64,000 nt of DNA from Chloroflexota bacterium (GTDB lineage Bacteria > Chloroflexota > UBA11872 > VXOZ01). The notes beneath the pieces are model-generated. The model was not told the DNA's origin. It made no database searches and saw only the letters and a program-made list of their open reading frames with translations. Made by a program: the position numbers and the translations under genes. Of the stretch, positions 16,428 to 25,784 are shown one piece after another (positions within the stretch are counted from its first letter, which is position 1; each line of letters opens with the position of its first letter). Location of the stretch: assembly GCA_958295775.1 (NCBI GenBank), contig CATQHC010000005.1, forward strand, positions 124,001 through 188,000, read 5' to 3'.

Positions 16428-17384
16428 GTGTACGGGGTTGTCGGCTATCTTGATCGCACGGGCAATGGCTCTGCGCCAATCGGCAATATCGCTTTGAAGA
16501 TGTTGCGTTCCCTCTCGCCGTATGCTCCCGATTCAACTGGGGCCGCGTTCTTTGTCCCACAGACGCACGGTCAGGTCCTAGTAGCCGTGAAAATAGAAGG
16601 TGACGACGTGCGCACGCTGAGCGGGCGCGTCGTGCGGCGGGTGGGGCGCAAGGCAAACGTCCTGAAGTCGCGCATGGTCGGTCACACGCTACAACTCGTG
16701 CTAGATACGGTGGAAGACGTGTACGGAGTTGTGTCCGTTGCCGAAAGCGTGTGCGAGATCGGGGGCGTCGAGTGTTTCAGTGTCGGCCGCCGCCTCAGCA
16801 TCATCAAGGACGTAGGCTCCATCGATCATCTTGAAGAAGAGTACACGCTCTCAGATATTCGCGGTACGCACATGATCGGCCAGGCCCGCATGGCTACGGA
16901 AAGTCGTGTCGATGCGAGCCACTCGCAGCCCTTTTGGGCGCGGCCGCGACCCGACATGGCCGTGGCGCACACCGGACAGATTACCAACTACCATAAGCTC
17001 CGCCGCAAGTATGAGGCGCAAGGCCAACGTTTCTTCACCACGAACGACGCGGAAGTAATCGGCGCTTATCTGGCCATGGAAATGGAACGAGGCGCAACGC
17101 TTGAAGACGCAATGCGCGCGTCGCTCGACGTGCTCGACGGCACCTATGCCTATGTGGCGGCTACCGAAAACGAACTTGGCGCTGCGAAGGACTTCATGGG
17201 CGCGCGCCCGCTTGTCATTGCCGAAACCGATGAATTCGTGGTGGTAAGCTCGGAAGCCGCCGCCGTTTGCGATGGGCTGGAGCAGGAATTGGTGACGTGG
17301 GAGCCTGACGCGAAGGAAGTGCATGTGTGGGCCACACGGACGCCAAGCGCGGCTGACGCGCATGAGCAAACGACATTACCCTAG
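16428..17384 (+). CDS. Class II glutamine amidotransferase-like subunit without the catalytic Cys
   Basis: A 318-residue protein with the Ntn glutaminase fold, like the amidotransferase subunit of split glutamate synthases and of the GlxB/MgsA proteins of N-methylglutamate synthase. The GTG start has GGGAGG eight bases upstream. Family members start M-C-G-I-x-G with Cys as the nucleophile; here the protein starts MYGVVGYLD, so Tyr replaces it. The substrate loop is recognisable in IGQARMATES (usually GHTR), but the oxyanion motif HNG reads HTG in AVAHTGQITNYH (about residue 185). With two key residues changed, glutamine hydrolysis is unlikely. It overlaps the next gene by 23 bases, so the two are translated from one operon. 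Confidence 0.82.
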   Translation: MYGVVGYLDRTGNGSAPIGNIALKMLRSLSPYAPDSTGAAFFVPQTHGQVLVAVKIEGDDVRTLSGRVVRRVGRKANVLKSRMVGHTLQLVLDTVEDVYGVVSVAESVCEIGGVECFSVGRRLSIIKDVGSIDHLEEEYTLSDIRGTHMIGQARMATESRVDASHSQPFWARPRPDMAVAHTGQITNYHKLRRKYEAQGQRFFTTNDAEVIGAYLAMEMERGATLEDAMRASLDVLDGTYAYVAATENELGAAKDFMGARPLVIAETDEFVVVSSEAAAVCDGLEQELVTWEPDAKEVHVWATRTPSAADAHEQTTLP

Positions 17385-18057
17385 TAATTTAATGTTCTTC
17401 ATCGAAGCCGTTGACCGTACTACCCGCGAAGTAAACCAGCTCATCCGCCACGCGATCGAGCAGGGGCAGCACGACATCCACGTATACGACCCGCGGGGCC
17501 GCCACAGTCTCGGGGTAGCGTTGTTCCAGCAGGTGCATCTCATCTTTGCCGGGAGCGTGGGCTTCTATTGCGGCGCCATGGGCGACGGGCCTACGGTCGA
17601 AATCCACGGCAGCGCGGGCTGGAGCACGGGAGAAGGGCTCCAGAGCGGGAGTGTCGTTGTACGCGGCAACGCGGGGAACGCCACAGGCGCCGCCATTCAC
17701 GGGGGCAGCGTATGCGTGCATGGCAGCGCGGCCGCCCGCACCGGAATCGCAATGAATGGTGGTATGGTGGTTGTGGGGGGAAACGTGGGGTACATGAGCG
17801 GCTTCATGATGCATCAAGGCGATCTCATAGTCTGCGGCAACGCGAGCGAACGCCTGGGTCACGGCATGGACGGCGGCCGCATCTTTGTCGCGGGAGCGGT
17901 GAAGCAGCTCGGCGAAGGCGTAGTGGAATCCGAAGTCACGGGGCAAGAACGTGACCACGTGGAAGGATTTGTCGCAACCGCCGGACTTTCTCACGCGCGT
18001 CCGTTCCGCAAGTTTTGCGCCGGTGGCGTGGAAAATGCCCTACGCACTGGAGGCTGA
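17362..18057 (+). CDS. GXGXG-domain subunit of glutamate-synthase-like enzyme
   Basis: A 231-residue protein made almost wholly of the GXGXG (GltB C-terminal type) right-handed beta-helix: SVGFYCGAMGDGPTVEIHG, GSVVVRGNAGNATGAAIHGG, GGMVVVGGNVGYMSGFMMHQ and GRIFVAGAVKQLGEGVVE. In glutamate synthase this domain is structural and positions the ammonia tunnel; here it is a separate subunit, like GlxC/MgsB. The start at ATG 17362 overlaps the previous gene by 23 bases, which favours coupling. ATG 17392 is an alternative; neither has a good ribosome binding site. It is the middle gene of three in one operon. Confidence 0.85.
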   Translation: MSKRHYPSNLMFFIEAVDRTTREVNQLIRHAIEQGQHDIHVYDPRGRHSLGVALFQQVHLIFAGSVGFYCGAMGDGPTVEIHGSAGWSTGEGLQSGSVVVRGNAGNATGAAIHGGSVCVHGSAAARTGIAMNGGMVVVGGNVGYMSGFMMHQGDLIVCGNASERLGHGMDGGRIFVAGAVKQLGEGVVESEVTGQERDHVEGFVATAGLSHARPFRKFCAGGVENALRTGG

Positions 18058-18065
18058 TACCAGTC

Positions 18066-19370
18066 ATGGATTCGTTGGAGAAGACTGAAGGTACGCCGTA
18101 TACCCCACAGGTGTATGCCGAGATACAAGAGAAGGCGGAGTCCGGTCATTTTCGTGTGGTGGGCACCGGCAGGTCACGGAGTCTCCCGACGTTCGATGAC
18201 CTCACTTTGATCCCCTGCTCGCTGAGCCGGGTGCCCTTGGAAGCATTTTACGAGCAGTGCACGACGACCACCACCCTGGGGACCCGCTTTGCCGCGCAAC
18301 CGTTGGAGCTGAGCACGCCGGTAACCATTGCCGGCATGGGCGCGAAACTGCTGCCGCAGGCGGTGCGGGCGGCGCTGGCGTACGGGGCGGCGCGAGCCGG
18401 AATTCTCTACACCACCGGTCACGGGGGTATGCTGGCCGCTGAGCGGGAGTATGCCAAGCTACTGTCCTATGAGGTGCTGCCCAGCCGCATCGGCTTCAAT
18501 CCGCGGCACCTCATCCGGGCCGACGTCATCGAGCTTGTCAGCGTGCGCGGCGTGAGCCCAAGTATCGGTATGCCGCAGCAAGACGACCAAGGCCCGGGGC
18601 AGCCGTTGGGTTCGGCCCAAGAAACTGCCTATTCGCGGCTCTCGCATTCGCCGACGCGCCACCCCGATTGGGTGGGGCCGGACGATCTGCCCAAGAAGGT
18701 GGAGGAATTGCGGGAAGCTACCGACTGGCAGGCGCCAATCATCGTCAAGATTAGTGCGGCGCATGTATTCGATGACGTCCAGCTTGCGGCCAAGGCGGGT
18801 GCGGACATTGTAACCGTGGAAGGGATGGAGGCCGGCGCCTCAACCGGACCGGCAATACTCAACGAGCATACCGGCGTGCCCGGAATTGCCGCGGTTTGCC
18901 AGGCGCGGCGCGCGTTAGAGGTGCTGGGGCTTGAGGACGAAGTCAATCTGATACTCTGCGGCGGCATCCGCAGCGGCGCCGACGTCGCCAAAGCGCTCGC
19001 GCTGGGTGCGGACGCCGTCTCCATCGGCACTGCGGCGCTGGTTTCCTTGGAGCCGTGGGCCGGGCAGGTAACCGCGCAAGGCGAGGAAGCTGGCGCGGCG
19101 CAGTGTGCAGACTATGCTGCTTCGGCCGAAGAAAGGGACTCTGCACCGCCGCCGAATTTACCGGCCGACCTGCCGGGATTCGATGAGGCGGCGTACCGCC
19201 TGGCGAACTTCATCACCTCTCTAACGCAGGAAATCCAACTGCTGGCGCGGGCGTGCGGCAAAGCCAACGTGCATGACCTCGAAGCCGAAGACCTGCGTGC
19301 GCTTAGCCTTGAGGCCTCATTGATCACCAACGTCCCGCTGGTGGGCATGGAAACCGTGGTTGGGCGCTGA
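18066..19370 (+). CDS. FMN-domain subunit of glutamate-synthase-like enzyme, Fe-S site not visible
   Basis: A 434-residue TIM-barrel protein corresponding to the FMN domain of glutamate synthase (GlxD/MgsC type). Seen: an N-terminal linker with SRSLPTFDDLTLIP, GAARAGILYTTGHGG, APIIVKISAAHVFDDVQLAA, the signature VEGMEAGASTGP (about residue 257) and the FMN-phosphate loop LILCGGIRSGADVAKALALG (about 300). After GADAVSIGTAAL, normal members have three closely spaced cysteines binding a [3Fe-4S] cluster; here only one Cys follows, in AAQCADYAASAEERD. The electron-transfer cluster therefore seems lost. The start, ATG 18066, is 8 bases after the previous stop. No GltD-like partner is nearby. Confidence 0.82.
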   Translation: MDSLEKTEGTPYTPQVYAEIQEKAESGHFRVVGTGRSRSLPTFDDLTLIPCSLSRVPLEAFYEQCTTTTTLGTRFAAQPLELSTPVTIAGMGAKLLPQAVRAALAYGAARAGILYTTGHGGMLAAEREYAKLLSYEVLPSRIGFNPRHLIRADVIELVSVRGVSPSIGMPQQDDQGPGQPLGSAQETAYSRLSHSPTRHPDWVGPDDLPKKVEELREATDWQAPIIVKISAAHVFDDVQLAAKAGADIVTVEGMEAGASTGPAILNEHTGVPGIAAVCQARRALEVLGLEDEVNLILCGGIRSGADVAKALALGADAVSIGTAALVSLEPWAGQVTAQGEEAGAAQCADYAASAEERDSAPPPNLPADLPGFDEAAYRLANFITSLTQEIQLLARACGKANVHDLEAEDLRALSLEASLITNVPLVGMETVVGR

Positions 19371-19543
19371 CACAATCTGATATTAAGAGCTAATATTATG
19401 ATTGTGGGCGCAAGCGGGGTAGTTGATATTGTCTTGATATCCATTGTTTGAAGCTATTAAAGATATGCTTTACACTGGATTCAAGACACGGCTGCGGCGC
19501 AATGTTTGCGCATTGCACTGCATAATGTAGATGGAAGAAACTC

Positions 19544-20101
19544 TTGGCAGCAACAGCAGTAGAGCCGCCTCCCAATCGCCAGGAATCCGTTGACCGCATT
19601 ACGCCGGTCGTAAGCAGTATGTCGCGGCGCAGGATCGATCGGCTGGTATTGCGCAAGTATCTGCGGCGGCTAGTCACGCTTGTCCTCTGGCCTTCAATCG
19701 ACATAGTCGTAACGATTCTTTCCAACTACCTGATCTTGCGATTCAATGGGTTTGTTGCCACGGCAGCTACCATCCTGTTGATGATTGTCCTCAACGGTGC
19801 GCTTCTCTACCTGCTCATGCTCGAGCTCGATTTTTCCGACTGGATCCGCGCCAAGACCGAACGCTTGCAGAAGATTCGCAGGTTCGTGCACGCGACGGAT
19901 AGGCGGCGCGACCTCCTCATCCTGCTGGTGTACACCTTCTCCGGCCCCACCATGGCAGGAGTGCCGCTCATCTGGCTCATGGGAATCACAGGCAGACGTG
20001 CCTATTCCCTTGTGGTCATCGGCACCACCCTGAACGGCATCTTCTGGGTGGGCGCGATCTACAGCAGCATCTGGGCCATTCTGCGCGGGCTGATTGGGTG
20101 A
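19544..20101 (+). CDS. Hypothetical multi-pass membrane protein
   Basis: About 185 residues with no recognised family. Hydrophobic spans at roughly 44-62 (LVTLVLWPSIDIVVTILSNY), 70-92 (FVATAATILLMIVLNGALLY), 125-147 (LLILLVYTFSGPTMAGVPL) and 158-180. Two basic stretches (SRRRIDRLVLRKYLRRL and RAKTERLQKIRRFVHATDRRR) should face the cytoplasm. The start is uncertain: TTG 19544 follows GGAAGAAAC, while ATG 19620 begins just before the first basic stretch. It stands alone, 173 bases after the FMN subunit. Confidence 0.6.
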   Translation: MAATAVEPPPNRQESVDRITPVVSSMSRRRIDRLVLRKYLRRLVTLVLWPSIDIVVTILSNYLILRFNGFVATAATILLMIVLNGALLYLLMLELDFSDWIRAKTERLQKIRRFVHATDRRRDLLILLVYTFSGPTMAGVPLIWLMGITGRRAYSLVVIGTTLNGIFWVGAIYSSIWAILRGLIG

Positions 20102-20794
20102 AGCGCGTACCCTGAGGTTTTGGGCGTGCTTTATTGCGCCTAGTTTGTGCGCCCGTGCCTTGTCTGTGCGCCCAATCTCAATTTCCCTTGTAGTGACTGG
20201 CTGCAGTGCCTGCACGCAATGGGAATCTTGCATCCTCTTGGCGCAGGCTTTTAGTAAGCGCTACCGGGGTGGTGAGCAGCGTGGGCGTTCCCTTCTTCCC
20301 TGATGCGTGAGCCGTCTGCATCTTACCCAGCCACCTGCTCTAACATTGGCAGAACACTTGCCAAGAGAATTGACTAATAGGTAAAACTATGGAATCCTTT
20401 TGTGCATGGAGGAAGCCGTCAATACCTTCAGATTGGAGGATGCCCCTGCCGCGCAGGAGACGGTGCCCAGACCCGCTGAACCGGTGACCAAGAGTTTCTG
20501 GGCTTATAGCGGGATTGCCGCATACAATTGCACTCGTCACGCCATCGTCGTGGCATGCCGCAGGGCGAACCCGGCCGAATTAGAAGCCCTGCCCAATCCA
20601 GTGGGCTTCGGCGCCAGTGTGTTAGAAGCTTGACAAGCATATCATTTGGAGAAAGGGGGAAGGACGGCAGGCGATCGGCCTTAGGATTCTCACAGTTCCG
20701 ATGTGCGGGAAGCGCTAATTCCGAGGTAGCGGAAGATGGCGCGCGTGTCCGGCGTCATGAATAGCGCCGGTAAGAGCGACAAGGGGAGTTCACA
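20102..20794. other. Gap of 693 bases without a supported gene
   Basis: A 77-codon open frame near 20400 has no family resemblance, no ribosome binding site and a weak composition. A TTGACA at 20630-20635 could be a -35 element, but no matching -10 is seen 16-18 bases later. The next gene's GGGGAG lies at its end. Confidence 0.5.
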
Positions 20795-22159
20795 ATGAGC
20801 AGCAAAGCTAGTCGTAGAACAGTTCTCCGTAGTGCAATGTTAACCGGAGCGGCCAGCCTCCTAGCCGCCTGTGGGACCGCGGTCGTGCCGACGGAGACCA
20901 TGGAAGAGAAACCCGCGGCAGAGCCGGCCCCCACGGAAGCGCCCGCGCCTGAGCCGTACGCGATCACGATCTTCACCGTGCCGTTCTGGACGCTCAGCGA
21001 GGGGCTGGGCGCTGAGGTCGTGGCGGAGTTCGAGGAACAGAATCCCGGGCTTACCGTAGATTCGACCATCCCCGAGGGCAACCGCGTCACTAAACTGCAG
21101 GCCGCCATGGCTGCCGGCAGCGGCCCGGATATTGGCCAGTCCGGCTCGTGGCAGGCGCAGACCCTCGCCGCCTTGGAGATCGGGCAGCCGCTCGATCCAT
21201 TCATGGCCGTGTCGGACATCGTGCGCAAGGATGACATCTGGCCCTCGCTTCAGCGCGACCTAACCTGGGAAGGTCAAATCCAGGGCATGCCGTTCGGCCC
21301 GGACGTGCGGCCGGTTTACATGAACGATACCGTCTACCTTGAGAATGGCGTGGATGTCGAAAACCCCCCGCAGAGCTGGGAAGAGCTCGAAGCGGCTATC
21401 CCCAAGCTCACCAGGATAAGCGGCGATACGACCGAACTGGTTGCGTTTGCGCCCCTCTGGCAGATCAATAGCATTTGGATGGTGCCCATGTGGCAATTGG
21501 GCGGCGAGACGTTGAGCGATGACGGACGCACCGTAACCATCAACACGCCGGAGGGCATCGAGGGCCTGCGGTGGCTCATGAAGATCTACGAAATGCAGGG
21601 CGGCTGGCAGGCGCTGGAGGACTTCCGCAAAGATACGCGTCCGCATCTCCTCTTCTACGACGGCCACGTTGCCAACCTCTACTGGCCGAGCACGCTCCAC
21701 GGCATCATGCGCAGAGACGTGCCGGACGTGCAGTATCATTTTGCCCACTGGCCCAAACCGCCTGAGGGTCGGCATACGACGTACGGCGGTTGCCATACCT
21801 GGATTCTCACGACGCAGAGCGGGCAACCGGAGAGCGCCTGGAAGTTTCTCGAGCATTTCGGCAGCGGCAGCGTAAACGTGCGCTGGTCGCATAATTTCAA
21901 CACGCTTCCAATTCGCGCTGACGTAGCCCGGTCCGAGGAATACCATCAGAACGATCCCTTCCTCCTGATCACCGCTGAAATGATGGAAAACCGGCGGTTC
22001 GTGATCCCCGCACCCGGCGCGCCGGAAATGCTTGGGGCGACGCTGCGAGTGGTGCCCACGGCGCTCGGCGGCGAGAAGACCATCGAGGAAACCCTGCGGG
22101 ATACCGAAGTGGAACTGCAGACCATCATGGATACGTTCCTGAGCAATCTGGGCGGCTAG
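20795..22159 (+). CDS. ABC transporter sugar-binding lipoprotein (SBP 1)
   Basis: A 454-residue family 1 extracellular solute-binding protein. The N terminus carries SRRTVLRSAM, a twin-arginine motif, followed by a hydrophobic stretch and the lipobox LLAAC with Cys at about residue 26; it should be exported and lipid-anchored. A Glu/Pro-rich linker (about 35-52) leads to the binding fold: AEVVAEFEEQNPGLTV, NRVTKLQAAMAAGSGPDI and ETLSDDGRTVTINTPEGIEG are typical of carbohydrate binders. The ATG follows AAGGGGAG. No permease or ATPase gene is adjacent; a sulfatase follows 288 bases later, so a sulfated or otherwise modified sugar is a reasonable guess for the ligand. Confidence 0.88.
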   Translation: MSSKASRRTVLRSAMLTGAASLLAACGTAVVPTETMEEKPAAEPAPTEAPAPEPYAITIFTVPFWTLSEGLGAEVVAEFEEQNPGLTVDSTIPEGNRVTKLQAAMAAGSGPDIGQSGSWQAQTLAALEIGQPLDPFMAVSDIVRKDDIWPSLQRDLTWEGQIQGMPFGPDVRPVYMNDTVYLENGVDVENPPQSWEELEAAIPKLTRISGDTTELVAFAPLWQINSIWMVPMWQLGGETLSDDGRTVTINTPEGIEGLRWLMKIYEMQGGWQALEDFRKDTRPHLLFYDGHVANLYWPSTLHGIMRRDVPDVQYHFAHWPKPPEGRHTTYGGCHTWILTTQSGQPESAWKFLEHFGSGSVNVRWSHNFNTLPIRADVARSEEYHQNDPFLLITAEMMENRRFVIPAPGAPEMLGATLRVVPTALGGEKTIEETLRDTEVELQTIMDTFLSNLGG

Positions 22160-22447
22160 CGGCGGGTGATTGCCGGCCTTGTGGTCGGTAAGGCCTGCTG
22201 GCTGGGCATGCGTACACGTTATGCTTAGACTGGAATTTGGATGCGGGCTGATTGCTGAGAAGCAAAGGCAAACCGCCGGAGTGCGGCGGGTGGGCGCAGG
22301 GCTTGGCTACGAGCCGCCTCCTGCCCGCCGCGCTGGCTATGCTACTATCGAGCCGGATGTGCGGTACCGGCGGGAGCGCCCGTAAGGTATCGGCGCATCG
22401 GCAGTCCCGCATGAAATGCACAGGTGAATCCCCCAAGGAGTGTGCGT

Positions 22448-23962
22448 ATGTCCGCAGAATCATCTCCCCAACGTCCCAATCTGCTCTTCATCATCTCCGA
22501 TCAACACAATCCCATGGTGACGGGCTGCTATGGGGATCCAGTGGTGCAGACGCCGCATTTGGACCGCCTGGCCGAGCGCGGCGTGGTATTGGACAATCTC
22601 TATTGCACTGCGCCGCTCTGCGTGCCCGCGCGTATGTCGTACATGACCGGGCAGTACCCCACCGACATCGAGACCTGGGATAACCGGCACATCCTCGATC
22701 ACGGCATTCCCACGTTCGCCCATGCTCTTGGGGCCGCGGGGTATCGACCTACGCTCATCGGACGCATGCACTTCGTGGGTGCAGACCAGCACCACGGTTT
22801 TGCCGAACGGCTCGGTGGTGACGCCACGCCCAACTATCCCGGCGGCCGCGGCATAGACCTGGGCATGCTGGGTAGCGGCACCGCCGGTCCCTATCACGTG
22901 GCGCTGGAGCGGTCCGGCGCCGGCCAGAGCGGCTATGAGGTGATCGATGAGGATACCACCGCCGCGACGGTGGACGTGCTCAATCGCCTCGGCTGGCAAA
23001 GGCGCGCCGGTGTTCTCAAGGAGCCGTTCTGTTTGACGGTCGGCTACCTGCTGCCGCACCAGCCTTACGTGGCGCGCAAGCAAGACTACGACCGCTACTG
23101 GGGCAAGGTGCCGCCGCCGACCCATCCCAATCCGCCCAGCGATCCTCATCCTTACATCGGCTGGTGGCGCGAGCAATGCGGGCTGGACAAAGCCACCGAC
23201 GACGAGGTAATGCGCTCGCGCACGGCCTACTGGGCCCTGGTGGACCGCATGGACGCTATGATCGGCCAGATACTCGACGCCCTGGAGGCCAACGGCTTGA
23301 CGGACAACACCCTGGTTGTCTACACCTCCGACCACGGCGACCAGGTAGGCGAGCACGGCCTCTGGTTCAAGCAGACCTTCTACGAGGGTTCTATCCGCGT
23401 ACCGGCCATATTCTCGTGGCCCGGCAAGCTGCCGGCGGGGACGCGCTTCTCCCAGGCCACCAGCACCGTGGACGTGGTTGCCACAATGCTCGATGCGCTC
23501 GGCGCGACGCTGCTGCCGCAGGCGCGGGGCGAATCCCTGCTGCCGGTACTGCGCGGCGAGGACGTTGCCTGGAAGGACCAGGCGTTAGCAGAGTACGCGC
23601 CTCACGGACGCTTCCAGCGCATGGTGCGGCGCGGCCCCTGGAAGCTGAACTACTACTTGGGCGAGCCGACGCAACTTTTCAATCTGCAGGACGACCCCCA
23701 CGAGACGACCGACCTGGCCGGCGATCCGCAGTACCGCTATATCCAAGAGCAACTGCTTTCGAAAGTACACGTGGACTGGAATCCCGATCGCATCGCCCGC
23801 CAACTGGAGCGGAAGGCGGCCGACCTGGAACTCATGGTGCAGTGGACCCGGCACGTGCAGCCGCCCGATCCTTACCACTGGCCGCTGACCGGCGAAATGA
23901 ACTACCTGGACGACTACGACGGCCCGGACATGGATACTCGTGCCTTTGCCGATCCGCTATAG
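22448..23962 (+). CDS. Type I sulfatase (formylglycine-dependent)
   Basis: A 504-residue alkaline-phosphatase-superfamily sulfatase that hydrolyses sulfate esters. The formylglycine site is the Cys type: PLCVPARMSYMTGQYP with Cys at residue 58. Metal and substrate residues appear in LLFIISDQHN (about 12-21) and VVYTSDHGDQVGEHGLW (about 296-312). The C-terminal part GPWKLNYYLGEPTQLFNLQDD is typical of the family. No signal peptide is present, so it acts in the cytoplasm on an imported substrate. The activating formylglycine-generating enzyme is not in the window. ATG 22448 is preferred over a GTG at 22424 because AAGGAG sits just before it. Confidence 0.92.
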   Translation: MSAESSPQRPNLLFIISDQHNPMVTGCYGDPVVQTPHLDRLAERGVVLDNLYCTAPLCVPARMSYMTGQYPTDIETWDNRHILDHGIPTFAHALGAAGYRPTLIGRMHFVGADQHHGFAERLGGDATPNYPGGRGIDLGMLGSGTAGPYHVALERSGAGQSGYEVIDEDTTAATVDVLNRLGWQRRAGVLKEPFCLTVGYLLPHQPYVARKQDYDRYWGKVPPPTHPNPPSDPHPYIGWWREQCGLDKATDDEVMRSRTAYWALVDRMDAMIGQILDALEANGLTDNTLVVYTSDHGDQVGEHGLWFKQTFYEGSIRVPAIFSWPGKLPAGTRFSQATSTVDVVATMLDALGATLLPQARGESLLPVLRGEDVAWKDQALAEYAPHGRFQRMVRRGPWKLNYYLGEPTQLFNLQDDPHETTDLAGDPQYRYIQEQLLSKVHVDWNPDRIARQLERKAADLELMVQWTRHVQPPDPYHWPLTGEMNYLDDYDGPDMDTRAFADPL

Positions 23963-24045
23963 AGTGCAGGGATACATGGCGCGCGCAGCCTTACCTTCTC
24001 TTGCAAGCGGGCGCCCAGGCTTTGTAGCTCAAGTGCGTGGATAAG

Positions 24046-24073
24046 GTAGGGGCACGACATGTCGTGCCCCTAC
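24046..24073. repeat. Family A 28-bp perfect palindrome (centre ACATGT)
   Basis: Half-site GTAGGGGCACGACA plus its reverse complement, 84 bases after the sulfatase stop. The remainder of the gap 23963-24392 holds no gene except the promoter at 24265. Confidence 0.85.
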
Positions 24074-24264
24074 GACTGTGGCGACTTCTCTGCTCCGACT
24101 CTTGCCTGTGAATGGGCCGCATAGCGGACATCCTGTTCAAGCGAAGCCGAGTTGTCTACGCTTTACATTCATCTGGGCATTGTCCGATTGAGTGTATTTT
24201 AAAACCCCTCACTCCATTCGGCGAGACATTGGGTGACTCCTAATGTGTTGCACAACAGAGTGTC

Positions 24265-24311
24265 TTGGCAATTGGCCTAGCCCATGCTATACTACTTGCG
24301 CTAAAGCAAGT
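24265..24311 (+). promoter_or_regulatory. Strong sigma-70 promoter with overlapping operator-like palindrome
   Basis: TTGGCA (24265-24270), a 17-base spacer and TATACT (24288-24293) preceded by TGC, an extended -10. Immediately after it lies TACTTGC-GCTAAA-GCAAGTA (24293-24312), a 7-base-arm inverted repeat covering the expected transcription start. This is the classic placement of a repressor site. The driven gene is the solute-binding lipoprotein at 24393. Confidence 0.65.
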
Positions 24312-24392
24312 ATGACACTGAAGGGTGTGGAAAGCTCTTTGGCAGGATAGTTTGTGGAGTGCAAATACGGTTTCAATCAGAGGAGGAGACCG

Positions 24393-25784
24393 ATGGAGAC
24401 CCGATTTACACGCAGAATGCTCATTGGCACGGCGGGCGCGTTTAGCGGCGCAGCCCTGTTTGCCGCCTGCGCCACAGGCGGCGCAATGGCCCCGGCGGCT
24501 GATGCTCCGGCCGATGATGACATGGGCGAGGCCAAATCCGAAGAGATGATGGGCCCCGCCGAAGTCAAGTTCTGGACGTACCAGGACTTCTTGCTGGAAG
24601 GCCACATTGGCAACGACCTCCTTAACGAGTTCCAGGAGGCGAATCCCAACGTCGACCTGGCGCTCACGCCGACTCACATCGGCAGCGGCAGCAAAGAGAA
24701 GCTCATTACCGCCGCGGCGGCCGGCGCCCCACCGGACGTCTTCTACATGGACCGCTATCTGGCGGGCCAGCTCTCCGCGCCGGGGTTCCTCTTGAACCTG
24801 AACGACCACATCAAGGCGACTTCAGCGTTTAGCTGGGACGATCTCTGGCCCAAGCTGCGGGATGACTGCACCTGGAAGGGCAACATCTATGGGGTAGGGC
24901 TGCATACCGACGCCCGCACGTACATGTACAACGTGGACCATTTCCTAGAAGTGGGCCTCGATCCGGAACGTCCGCCCACCACCTGGGACGAGTTGGAATC
25001 GGCGACGCTCAAGCTCCACAAAGCGGGACAGGACGGCGTGATCGAGCGGCTTGGCTATTCCACCGGCCCGCCAGGCAATCCGCCGGTCGGCTTGCAGTGG
25101 TATATCCACTTCTGGCAGCAGGGCGGCGAATACCTCACGCCCGACAACAAGATGGTCAACTTTGACAACGATAAGGGCGTGACCGCGCTCAAGTTCATGA
25201 TCAACATGGTCGACCTTTGCGGCGGCAACGTGCGGATCGATGAGTTCCTGGGCCAGCAGCGGCCCGATCGCAACGATGCCTTCACCACCGGCGGTGTCTC
25301 GCAGATGATCGGCGGCCACTGGTATGCCGCCACGTATCGCAAGACGTGGGAATCCGAAGTGAACTTCATGTCGGCGCCCATGCCGCTGCCGCCGGATGGC
25401 GTGGCGACCAACTACCAAGGTGGCTGGGCACTGGCACAGCCGCAGGGCGCTGCCAATGCCGAAGGGGGCTTCTCCCTCATCGAGTTCTTCCTGGGCGGAG
25501 ACGTCAACCTGCGCTGGTCGGTTGGCGCCGGCGACTACATCCCCGCGCTGCAGTCAGCATCATACGGCGGCTACCTGGAGCAGGTGCCTGAGGCTGAGGC
25601 CTACCTGGCAGAGTTAGAGCTCGCCAAGTGGGTGCCGGTTATCCCCGGAAACGATGAGATCATCGGCATCAACATTGACATTTGGTTTAGGGCCTACGCC
25701 AAGGAGATCACGCCCGAAGAGGCCAATAAGGAGCACGCCGATCGTGTGCAAGAGGTCCTCAATACGTATGCCGACCAACTGTAA
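24393..25784 (+). CDS. ABC transporter sugar-binding lipoprotein (SBP 2)
   Basis: A 463-residue family 1 solute-binding protein. METRFTRRMLIGTAGAFSG gives a twin-arginine signal, followed by a lipobox ending in FAAC at about residue 28. The acidic linker is followed by the binding domains: VKFWTYQDFLLEGHIGNDLL, LLNEFQEANPNVDLAL, KEKLITAAAAGAPPDVFYMD and a Trp-rich ligand region (YIHFWQQGGEYL). It should sit on the outer face of the membrane and feed a carbohydrate ABC importer, whose membrane genes are absent here. AGGAGG precedes ATG 24393. The promoter at 24265 suggests induction by its sugar. Confidence 0.88.
   Translation: METRFTRRMLIGTAGAFSGAALFAACATGGAMAPAADAPADDDMGEAKSEEMMGPAEVKFWTYQDFLLEGHIGNDLLNEFQEANPNVDLALTPTHIGSGSKEKLITAAAAGAPPDVFYMDRYLAGQLSAPGFLLNLNDHIKATSAFSWDDLWPKLRDDCTWKGNIYGVGLHTDARTYMYNVDHFLEVGLDPERPPTTWDELESATLKLHKAGQDGVIERLGYSTGPPGNPPVGLQWYIHFWQQGGEYLTPDNKMVNFDNDKGVTALKFMINMVDLCGGNVRIDEFLGQQRPDRNDAFTTGGVSQMIGGHWYAATYRKTWESEVNFMSAPMPLPPDGVATNYQGGWALAQPQGAANAEGGFSLIEFFLGGDVNLRWSVGAGDYIPALQSASYGGYLEQVPEAEAYLAELELAKWVPVIPGNDEIIGINIDIWFRAYAKEITPEEANKEHADRVQEVLNTYADQL

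Noticed and set aside
20400-20633. A 77-residue gene in the gap before SBP 1
   Set aside because: No ribosome binding site, no recognisable motif, and ordinary spacer composition.
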